51,871 nt of DNA, taken from positions 1 to 51,871 of the forward strand of contig DDUU01000024.1 of assembly GCA_002344965.1 (NCBI GenBank), read 5' to 3'. Shown here in pieces: positions 18,168 to 27,400 of this stretch (its first letter is position 1; each line of letters begins with the position of its first letter). Position numbers and translations under genes: made by a program. The notes under the pieces are model-generated. The model saw nothing but the letters and a program-made list of their open reading frames with translations. It did no database searches and was not told the DNA's origin. The DNA comes from Candidatus Tepidiaquacellales bacterium UBA2330 (GTDB taxonomy: Bacteria > Bacteroidota > Ignavibacteria > Tepidaquicellales > Tepidaquicellaceae).

Positions 18168-19064
18168 TCATTTGCTCTGATAAGGATAAATTACAATATA
18201 TCCTTTACCGCTCTTTCCTTCATTACTTATCAGCAGGTCATTATTTTTTGAAAACGCAATGCCTTCGGGCTGTTCATGTATTTTGGGATTTAATGAATGT
18301 CTGTCAATGATTAATCCTTCTTCTGACAATTCGATCACTTCATTGCCGTTAGCGGCAATTACAAAGAAAGTATTTTTCACCGGATGTTTTTTAATGCCCG
18401 ATGGGTTGAATTCTTTTTTAAATTGTGACAGAGGAATTGTAAATTTTGGTTTTGGATCCAGTATTTTTGAATCCGGAGAAAATGAATAAATTGCTTTTTC
18501 ATCGGCCTTACCGGTACCTGATTTTCCTTTGCAGGCAAGGAGCAGTGAATTTGTTTTTTCATCATAGCAAAGTCCTTCGACATCAGATGACTGTTTCAAT
18601 CCTGTCTCATAAAGAATATAATCAGAATATTCATTATTTCCGGCTTCTTTAAATTCAAAGAGTTCGCCGTTACTTTTAATCAGGTAGAATTTATCGTTTA
18701 CATATTCAATGTCCTCGAAGTCACCTTTCATAACCGAATTCCCGACGGCAAATTTCTTAATTATATCACCGTTTGAAATATCGATCTGATAAATTATTGC
18801 AGATTCATCCTGAATTCCGAAAAGTCGGTCATCAGGGGAAAACGTAATCCCGGAAATTTCCTTTAATGACGAAGGCAGATCAGTAATCCGCGGTTCCGGC
18901 GAATCGATATTGTAATGTGATAATCCTGAAGTGTCGTTTACAATTTTGTTAGCATTAGTTTTTTCCGGATTTTTTTTGCCGGAATTTTTTTCGCCTGTAT
19001 TTTCTTTTTTACCGCATGATATAATTATCATGCTCAGGAAAATAACTCTGATTATTTTTAACAT
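18168..19064 (-). CDS. SdiA-regulated-like beta-propeller lipoprotein
   Basis: I choose the ATG at 19064 over the first possible one at 19112, because it gives a clean lipoprotein signal peptide, MLKIIRVIFLSMIIIS, followed by the lipid-modified Cys of 'SCGKK'. A Lys/Glu/Asn-rich tether follows (~25 residues), then a propeller with 'LKEISGITFSPDDRLFGIQDE', 'KGDFEDIEYVNDKFYLI', 'SDVEGLCYDEKTNSLLLACKG' and 'EQPEGIAFSKNNDLLISNEG'. This is the pattern of the SdiA-regulated / esterase-like phytase-fold family. The propeller may bind a ligand or hydrolyse a phosphoester at the periplasmic face. No catalytic evidence is visible. It heads the probable operon with the barrel protein and the cyclase. 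Confidence 0.8.
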   Translation of the reverse strand: MLKIIRVIFLSMIIISCGKKENTGEKNSGKKNPEKTNANKIVNDTSGLSHYNIDSPEPRITDLPSSLKEISGITFSPDDRLFGIQDESAIIYQIDISNGDIIKKFAVGNSVMKGDFEDIEYVNDKFYLIKSNGELFEFKEAGNNEYSDYILYETGLKQSSDVEGLCYDEKTNSLLLACKGKSGTGKADEKAIYSFSPDSKILDPKPKFTIPLSQFKKEFNPSGIKKHPVKNTFFVIAANGNEVIELSEEGLIIDRHSLNPKIHEQPEGIAFSKNNDLLISNEGKSGKGYIVIYPYQSK

Positions 19065-19485
19065 AAGAATTGATTGACTCAAATTAAGAAAATTATTTAA
19101 TAAATAAAACAAGCTATTCAGTTACTGAATAAACGAACGCTTTGCACAATTTTTAAAATTCTGCATTCTTTATAACTGCATAGATTTTCCGTGAAGACAC
19201 ATCTGTCCAAACCGTTTAGTTTTAAAATTAAAGTTGTATCGCTTTTGTAGTACTTTCTTTTGACAGATCAAAAGAAAGGTACCAAAGAAAAATCTCCGCT
19301 AATGAAAAATTGCCGGAATTCCTTTTCCCTTCGGGACGTCTTCGGCTCACAATTGCTATAAAATTTCCAGCTCAAAATTTTCTTATTAAAAATATTTTGG
19401 AAAGCATTGCCGTGTAGAGTAAATTCAAATTTAAATTGTCTTGAATAACTTTCGTAATTAATTTAGTTTGATTTCAAATTTTATA
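19065..19485. other. Intergenic region between divergent genes, with a hairpin repeat
   Basis: This ~420-base gap separates the minus-strand lipoprotein gene from the plus-strand P450 gene and should contain both promoters. I see no credible ORF or clear promoter consensus. It holds a strong hairpin at 19250-19282 and a relatively G+C-rich patch around 19315-19350 that contrasts with its AT-rich surroundings and may be a decayed repeat. Confidence 0.5.
19250..19282. repeat. Intergenic hairpin repeat
   Basis: Perfect 11-base arms, CTTTCTTTTGA (19253-19263) and TCAAAAGAAAG (19268-19278), flank a CAGA loop. The stem extends by GTAC/GTAC if one G is bulged. There is no T-tract, so it is unlikely to be a simple terminator. 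It resembles dispersed palindromic repeats seen in intergenic DNA of this phylum. Confidence 0.6.
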
Positions 19486-20757
19486 ATGCCGGACACAAAT
19501 ACTTTAGCATCAGATCTTAAAATAGATGGGAATTTCAATTTATTTAAGACATTATCCCTGAAAGAAAATATACAGGATCCGTATCCTGTATATCACCTGC
19601 TCAGAGAATATGATCCGGTATTTTTTATGAAATCCCCGACAGGATTTTTATCCGAGAATATATGGATACTCACAAGATACGATCATATATCATCAGTTCT
19701 GATAAATAAAAAATTCGGAAGAGGAAACAGATTCGGCAAAGGTAAGATCACTGCAAATTATGCAAAGCTTAATTCATTAACGCAGATGAGACAGCACTGG
19801 GTAAATTTCCTCGACCCGCCGGATCATACCAGGATCAGAGGATTTATTAATAAAGCATTTTCCCCGAAGATGGTTAATAACCTGAAGCCGGATATAGATT
19901 CAGTAGTCACATATTTACTGGACAGATTTCAGGGAAACGAAACTGAATTTATAAGTGAATTTTCTTACCCGCTTGCAGCAATTACCATAGCTGAGTTTTA
20001 CGGAATTCCGAAAGAAGACAGGGATATTCTTGATAAATGGGCAATGCAGATAGTTAGGACATTGGACGTAGTTACAAATCAGTTCACTCAGGATGACTTA
20101 AAAAATATTTACCGGAGTGCTGATGAGATTAAGGATTATTTCAGGAAGCATGTTGATGAAAAAGAAAGAAATCCGAAAGATGATCTTATCAGCAGACTTT
20201 TAAATATTGAAGATAAAGGAGACAGACTTTCGAAGGAAGAAATTATTGCTTCGCTTGTACTAATGATAATGGATGCACATGAAGCACCTAAGAATATGAT
20301 CACAAACGGATTATACGCATTGTTAAAAAATCCTGATCAGTATGAAAAACTGAAAAAAGATACTTCACTTGCCGAAGGTGCTGCAGATGAATTGTTAAGA
20401 TATGACAGTCCCGCGCAGTTTACCGGAAGAAGAACTCACGAAGATGAAACAGTAGGCGGCAAGGAGATTAAAAAAGGACTTCAGATAATCTGCATGCTCG
20501 GTGCAGGTAACAGAGACCCGCAAAAATTTTCAGAACCGGACAGACTTGATATTGAAAGGAAGAATGTAATCCCGCTTTCATTCGGAGGAGGTATTCATTT
20601 TTGCGCAGGTGCAGGTTTTGCAAAGCTTGAAGCATTATCAGCATTTGAAAATATCGCAAGGAATTTTCCTAATATCAGACTAAAGGATAAGGAATATAGA
20701 TATCATGATTCACTGCATTCAAGAGGACTTGAAAGTCTTGAAGTAATTCTGAAATAA
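19486..20757 (+). CDS. Cytochrome P450, probable tailoring enzyme of the cluster
   Basis: This ~423-residue bacterial soluble P450 has ExxR in 'ADELLRYDSPAQF' and the heme loop 'FGGGIHFCAGAGFAKLEA', with Cys373 as the axial ligand (numbering from the ATG at 19486; an upstream TTG at 19468 is also possible). 'WVNFLDPPDHTRIRGFINKAF' is the usual C-helix region. The I-helix is unusual: where most P450s have A-G-x-[DE]-T-T, this reads 'MDAHEAPKNM', so the acid is kept (E266) but the conserved Thr is Ala267 followed by Pro. Such variants often use substrate-assisted proton delivery or altered chemistry. It precedes the PKS on the same strand but is separated by an opposing DUF1801 gene. A tailoring role on the lipopeptide or its acyl chain is inferred from position. 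Confidence 0.85.
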   Translation: MPDTNTLASDLKIDGNFNLFKTLSLKENIQDPYPVYHLLREYDPVFFMKSPTGFLSENIWILTRYDHISSVLINKKFGRGNRFGKGKITANYAKLNSLTQMRQHWVNFLDPPDHTRIRGFINKAFSPKMVNNLKPDIDSVVTYLLDRFQGNETEFISEFSYPLAAITIAEFYGIPKEDRDILDKWAMQIVRTLDVVTNQFTQDDLKNIYRSADEIKDYFRKHVDEKERNPKDDLISRLLNIEDKGDRLSKEEIIASLVLMIMDAHEAPKNMITNGLYALLKNPDQYEKLKKDTSLAEGAADELLRYDSPAQFTGRRTHEDETVGGKEIKKGLQIICMLGAGNRDPQKFSEPDRLDIERKNVIPLSFGGGIHFCAGAGFAKLEALSAFENIARNFPNIRLKDKEYRYHDSLHSRGLESLEVILK

Positions 20758-20758
20758 A

Positions 20759-21217
20759 TTATTTCTTTTTGAAATTGCTTTCATAAATACTGATCCATTT
20801 TTTCGGAGTGATTTTCGAAGCGAGTTTGCCAATCAGTTCATAAGGAATATCTTCCGTCTTTTTAAATCTAAGACAGCTTTTACCCATATCCGGCTTTGAC
20901 TGCACAGTTTTTTTGTATTCATCAGTAAACCAGTCAAGAAGTTTTTTATCAGCGTAAATTCCCATATGATATACTGCTATAAAATTTTTCTGAGAAGCCA
21001 GACATAAAAACGGCAGAGGCAGTTTCGGATTACAGTGATAACCATCCGGATAAATACTGTGCGGCACTACATATCCAATCATTCCGTAACTCATTTCTTC
21101 CTTAAAACCACCGGGCAGATTTTTCCTTATTTCTTTTCTAAGTTTCATTAAAGCTTTTTTTCTGTCTTCCGGCAGGGAATCGATATATTCTTTTACAGTT
21201 GCGGCATCTGAAGTCAT
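20759..21217 (-). CDS. DUF1801 (YdhG-like) protein
   Basis: This 152-residue protein matches the DUF1801 family: 'VKEYIDSLPEDRKKALMKLRKEIRK' opening, 'EEMSYGMIGYVVP', 'PFLCLASQKNFIAVYHMGIY', and 'KSCLRFKKTEDIPYELIGKL'. These small cytoplasmic proteins have a frataxin/YdhG-like fold and no established enzymatic role. It converges on the P450 with a single base between stop codons and diverges from the PKS, so it interrupts the biosynthetic cluster on the wrong strand. It is more likely an unrelated housekeeping gene at the cluster edge than a biosynthetic enzyme. Confidence 0.8.
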   Translation of the reverse strand: MTSDAATVKEYIDSLPEDRKKALMKLRKEIRKNLPGGFKEEMSYGMIGYVVPHSIYPDGYHCNPKLPLPFLCLASQKNFIAVYHMGIYADKKLLDWFTDEYKKTVQSKPDMGKSCLRFKKTEDIPYELIGKLASKITPKKWISIYESNFKKK

Positions 21218-21414
21218 TTTTAAATTAATTTAAGTTGTAAAATTTAAAAATATAATTTTCAGATATATTTCTCAATACAAAGTTATTCATAAAAACGGCT
21301 ATGCATTTGAATCAGAGAAATTCACACGAAGCTGAAAAGTAATATACAGTTATATATAGTCATTTAAATACACAATTAGAATTTTTATATTAATCATATT
21401 ATTTTCAAAAAATC

Positions 21415-24400
21415 TTGAAGAAAAAAGCCGATAATTTAGTCGATTTACTGAGATTAAGAGCCGATGAACAGGCAGACAAGACCGCTTTTGTATTTCTGAA
21501 AGACGGCGAAGAAGAAGGCGGGAGATTTACTTACAGTGAACTAGACATAAGAGCGAAAAGCATTGCTGCTAAACTTCAGAATTCCTGCAAACAGGGAGAA
21601 CGCGCGCTTCTTATTTATGAATCAGGTCTGGAATATCTTGATTCATTTTTCGGATGTCTTTATTCAGGTATTATTTCCGTTCCGCTGCATCCTCCGGGAA
21701 AGAATAAGTCGCTTTCAAGAATTTCGGCAATTGCTAAAGACAGCGGCGCTAAAATAATCCTTTCGACTAATGAAATTTATGATGAGCTAAAAAGTGAATT
21801 CGCTACAGATAAAGTTCTGAAAAATCTTGAATGGATAACCACAGAAAATTTTCCAAATGAAATTGCGGAAAAATGGTTAACACCTGATATAAAACCTGAG
21901 ACGCTTGCTTATCTTCAGTATACTTCCGGATCTACGGGAATTCCAAAAGGCGTTATGGTAAATCACAGAAATTTACTTGTTAACCTGGAAATTATTGACA
22001 GATCACACCCTCATAATGATAACAGCGTGATGGTAACATGGCTTCCGATACATCATGACATGGGACTGATTTACGGAATACTCTTACCTTTCTACTGCGG
22101 ATATCCGTGTTACTTTATGACTCCTCAGGCATTTGTGCAAAAACCTTACAGATGGCTTTCGGCGGTTTCAAAATACAGAGGCACTCATAACGCCGCACCG
22201 AATTTTGCATTCGAGCTTTGCGTTAATAAAATCAGCGAAGATCAGAAAAAGACACTAGATCTGAGCAGCTGGACTACTGCAATGAACGCTGCGGAGCCGG
22301 TAAGAGCTGAAACCATTGAAAAGTTTTCGGAATATTTTTCAGAATGCGGTTTCAAAAAAAAATACTTCAGTCCGGGTTACGGTCTTGCAGAAGGCACTTT
22401 AATACTTTCTACTAATTTTACGCAGGACGAACCGGTTCTTAAAAGATTTGATGACAAGGAGATTGAAAAAAATAATACCGCAATTCCGGCGGATATAAAG
22501 GACACGATTTCAAAAATTCATGCCGGACACAGTCATTCAATAGAAGACACAAGAATTGCAATTGTAAATCCTGTTACACTAATTGAATGTAAGGAAGGTG
22601 AAGTAGGAGAAGTCTGGGCGTCCGGCTCATCCGTTGCGCAGGGATACTGGAAAAGAGAGGACGCTACTAAAGAAACTTTCCGGGCGCATATTGCAGATAC
22701 AAAAGAAGGACCATTCTTACGCACCGGCGATCTTGGATTTATTTTTGAGAATGAGTTATATATTACCGGCAGACATAAGGATCTGATTATCATCAGAGGG
22801 CAGAATCATTATCCGCAGGATATTGAATATACAGTCGAATCAAGTCATCCGGCACTGAGACTGGGATGCGTAGCTGCTTTTTCATTAGACTATGACGGAG
22901 ATGAGCATCTCGGTATTGTTCAGGAAGTTCAGAAAAATTTTTTAAATGATTTTGATCCTGAAGAAGTAATAAAATCAATACGAAAATCTGTTTCTGAAGA
23001 ACATGATCTGCAGGTTCAGTCAATAACGCTGATAAAACCCGGGACTGTCCCGAAGACATCAAGCGGAAAGATTCAGAGAAAAGCCTGTCTGCAGGGAGTT
23101 TTAAGCGGTGAGCTTGAGATAATTGCAGAATGGAAAAACGGCATTATAAATGACTACAGAAAAAATGTAATAAAAGGAAATAAATCCGAATCCAAACCTG
23201 AAACCATTTCAGAAAATAATAAAAGCAAATTTATCCCTGACATAAAAAATTTAAAACAATGGCTAGTAAAAAGACTTTCGGAAATGATGCAGATAAATCC
23301 CGAATCTATTGATGTATCAGAATCATTTGCTGCTTACGGAATGGATTCGCTTAAAGCTGTGCAGCTTTCCGGAGAGCTTGAGACATTGCTTGACAGACAT
23401 TTGCCGGACACATTGGTTTATGACTATCCAAATATTAATTCTTTATCCGGATTTCTTATCTCAGAAAACCCTGTTTCAATTTCACATGATTCCAAAATAG
23501 AATCAGCTGCTGAAAATGAACCGATTGCAATTGTAGGGATTGGCTTAAAATTTCCCGGTGCTGACAGTCCCGATGAGTTCTGGAAATTATTAAAGGAAAA
23601 AAGAGACGCTATCAGGGAAATCCCTTCCGGCAGATGGAATGAAAATTCATTGTATCCATCAACTGTTAAGTACGGCGGGTTCATAGATGATACGGATAAA
23701 TTTGATCCTGTTTTTTTCGGGATCTCGCCGAGGGAAGCGGTTCAGACAGATCCTCAGCAGAGACTTGCACTTGAAGTTGCATGGAAAGCATTTGAAGATG
23801 CAGGAATGGATATTTCAACTTTAGCAGGTTCAGATACGGGAGTTTTTCTGGGAATTTGCACTTATGACTATGCGAGATATTCATCCGGCAGAAAGGAATT
23901 ATTTGATGTTTACACCGGCACGGGCACTTCACTTAGTATCGCTGCAAACAGAATTTCTTACTTGTTTGATTTCAGAGGACCGAGCATTGCAATTGACACT
24001 GCATGTTCTTCCTCATTAGTTGCGCTGCATACTGCATGTAAAAGTATCCGTTTGGGAGAATGTAAAACTGCAATAGCCGGAGGAGTTAATTTATTACTCG
24101 CGCCGGACTGGAATGTGGTTTTCACTGAAGCAGATATGCTTGCCCCTGACGGAAAGTGCAAGACATTTGATGCTGCTGCAGACGGTTATGTAAGAAGCGA
24201 AGGCTGCGGCATAGTTGTATTGAAAAAACTTTCCGAAGCAATAAAAAGCGGAGACAGAATTTATTCGGTGATAAAAGGTTCAGCAATAAATCAGGACGGA
24301 AAGAGTAACGGACTTACGGCACCCAACGGTCCATCGCAGGAGGATGTAATAAGAAAAGCATTAAAAAATGCAGGAGTTAGTTCAGACGAAATAAGTTATA

Positions 24401-27400
24401 TAGAAACTCACGGAACAGGTACTCCGCTCGGTGATCCGATAGAAGTGAATTCAATTGTTAAAGTAATCTCAAAAGACAGATCTCCGGAAAATGAATGTTA
24501 TATAGGATCGGTTAAAACCAACATCGGACATCTCGAAGCTGCAGCAGGAATTGCGGGAGTAATCAAGACAAGTCTGGCATTATATCATAAAGAAATTCCG
24601 GGACATCTTAATTTCAGTTCATTAAATCCGGAGATACATACGGAAGGAACTGCAGTAAAAATTTCTTCAGCAGAAAAAGACTGGTCTGCAGCAAAACGGT
24701 ATGCAGGAGTAAGTTCATTCGGATTCGGCGGAACGAACGCACACGTAATTCTTGAAAATGCTCCATTGGAAATAAAAGCAGTTTCAAAAAAAATGCCTCT
24801 AAATATTTTTACATTAAGTGCGAAGAATGAAAAATCGCTGATGGAAACTGCCGGGAAATATTTGGAAACGATTGCTGAAAATAATTTTAACATTGAAGAT
24901 ATATGTTACACGTCATCAGCGGGGAGAGCTTCATTCAATCACAGACTAGCAATAGTCTGTAAAGATAATTCTGATCTGACTGCAAAGCTTACAGATTTCA
25001 TAAGCGGTAAAAATTCAAACGGTATATACAAAGGAACGGTAAAGACAAACCATATTCCGAAGACGGCATTTTTATTTCCCGGACAGGGAGCTCAGTTTAT
25101 CGGGATGGGAAAAGAGCTCTACGATACACAACCTCTTTTCAGAAAGATCATCAACAGATGTGATGAGATACTGAGGGATTATCTTTTAATGCCTCTTACG
25201 GAAGTTTTATTTTATGAGAAGGACGAAAAATTAAATCCCATAAACGAGACTACATATACGCAGCCCGCATTATTTGCGATAGAGTATGCTCTCGGAATGC
25301 TATGGAAATCATGGGGAGTCAGACCGGACATTATGATGGGACACAGCGCAGGGGAAGTTGTCGCTGCATGTCTTGCAGGAGTATTCAGTCTTGAGGACGG
25401 ACTGAAACTGGCGGCCGAACGCGGGAGACTGATGCAGACTATGACTGAAGAAGGAGAGATGTATACAGTATTCGCAGATGAAAAAACCACAAGAGAATTT
25501 TTAAAAGGGTATGAGAATGATGTTTCAATCGCTTCAATAAACGGACCGGAGAAAACAGTTATATCAGGCGGAAAGGAATCGCTGTTAAAGATTATACCGC
25601 TGATAGAATCAAAGAATATTGAATATAAGAAGATCATAGTTTCAATTGCTTCACACTCTCCTCTTATGAATTCCATGATAGATGAATTCAGAAAAGTCTG
25701 CGCTACGATAAAATATTCCGAATCACAGATACCTGTAGTATCAAATATTTCGGGTGAGATAGTAACGGATAAAATTGCAAATGCGGAATACTGGTGCAAC
25801 CATATACTTTCGCCCGTCAGATTTTCAGAGAGCATAAAGGAGTGCGTGAATTACGGAGTGGAAATATTTATCGATCTCGGACCGAAGCCAACATCAATAA
25901 ACATGGGACAGGAGACGGTTCGCGATACAGGCATAAAATGGCTGCCGAGTTTTAAGTATAATTTCACAATCCGGGAAACGATGCTGGGAAGTCTGGGCAA
26001 TTTATTTGTAAGCGGCGCAGAGCCGGACTGGAAGGGGTTTTGGGATGGGATTGGTCATGGGATAGTGAGTCTGCCGGGTTATTCATTTCAGAGGGAGAGG
26101 TACTGGGTTGGGGATGGTGAAGGGAAAACGGATTTATCCGTTTTTCGTAGGAATGCCGAAACCGGATCGGGCGACGGAAACTTCAAAGGTCATAGACTTC
26201 AGACTGCATCAGAGAATGAAATTATTTATAAAATCTGTATATCCGGCAATTCACCGGAATATCTTAAAGACCATATTGTTTTTGATAATGTCATTCTGCC
26301 CGGGGCTGCTTTTGTTGAATCAGTTTTAGCGGCTTTCAGAAGTTTTCATCCGGGCATTGAATTTAACATTTCAGATCTGAAGTTTCATCATGCACTTATT
26401 CTTGAAGAAAATAAATTTAAAAATATTCAGATAATTTTTTATAAAGAAAACAAGTCTGATTACAAATTTAAAATATTCAGCTCAGATGTTTCTGATAACG
26501 AATTTGATGAAGTATCTTGGATAATGAATTCTTCCGGCAGTATTAATTCAGTTTTCTTAAATACTGAAACACTGGCTTTTGAAAAGGTCAGGAATAGTTT
26601 CATTAATGAATTTGACCGCAAAAATGAGATGAATCAGCGGATCAGGGATTTTTATGAAAATGTAAAAGCAGCCGGAGTTGAGTACAGGAATTCGTTCAGA
26701 GGTATTAAAGAACTTTACATTAAAGAAAAAAAAGCTCTGAGTTTTATTGAACTCGACACATCAATTAAAAATAATAATTACATTCATCCGGCTTTGTTGG
26801 ATAATGCGTTTCAGACTGCATTGTCACTTTTAGTTTCAGATAAAAAAGATTGTGCATTTATACCTGCAGGCATTAATAATATAAGAGTTCTTAAAAAACT
26901 TCCTGATACAGTTTATTGTGCAGCAAAATTTTCCGAAAACTCTTTTTTAGAAAGTGTCTCTTCCGCTGATATAGATATTTATTCTGCTTCAGGTGAAATG
27001 CTAATCAGCATTACGGGACTTCAACTGAAAGAAATAAGCAGACAGGATTTTCTCGCTATGAATGATGATCTTAAAGACTGGTTTTACTATACTAACTGGG
27101 AAAAAACAGCTGATCAGAATTTAAATTTATTACACTCAGATATTTCCGGTATAGTTAAAAAAATATCTGAAAATACATTACAGTCTGATAAAGTATCTGA
27201 TTATAAGAAATTTGTCAACAGTCTCGGCGAGCTTTCGGCACAATTTATACTAACAGCATATAATAAATCTGATGCAGAATTAACAGTATCAGCAAAGTTC
27301 AATCAAGATGATTTATTTAAAAAATCAGGATTTTTAAAAAAGTATAGTAAATTAATTTTAAGGTTTAGAGAGATACTTGAAAACAAAGGATTATTAAAGA

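Noticed and set aside
20759..21217. DUF1801 gene as a biosynthetic enzyme of the cluster
   Set aside because: It is on the opposite strand, belongs to a widespread small-protein family, and shows no active-site motif.
25212..25835. 207-codon open frame on the minus strand inside the PKS AT domain
   Set aside because: It is antisense to strongly conserved AT sequence and has no recognisable protein features.
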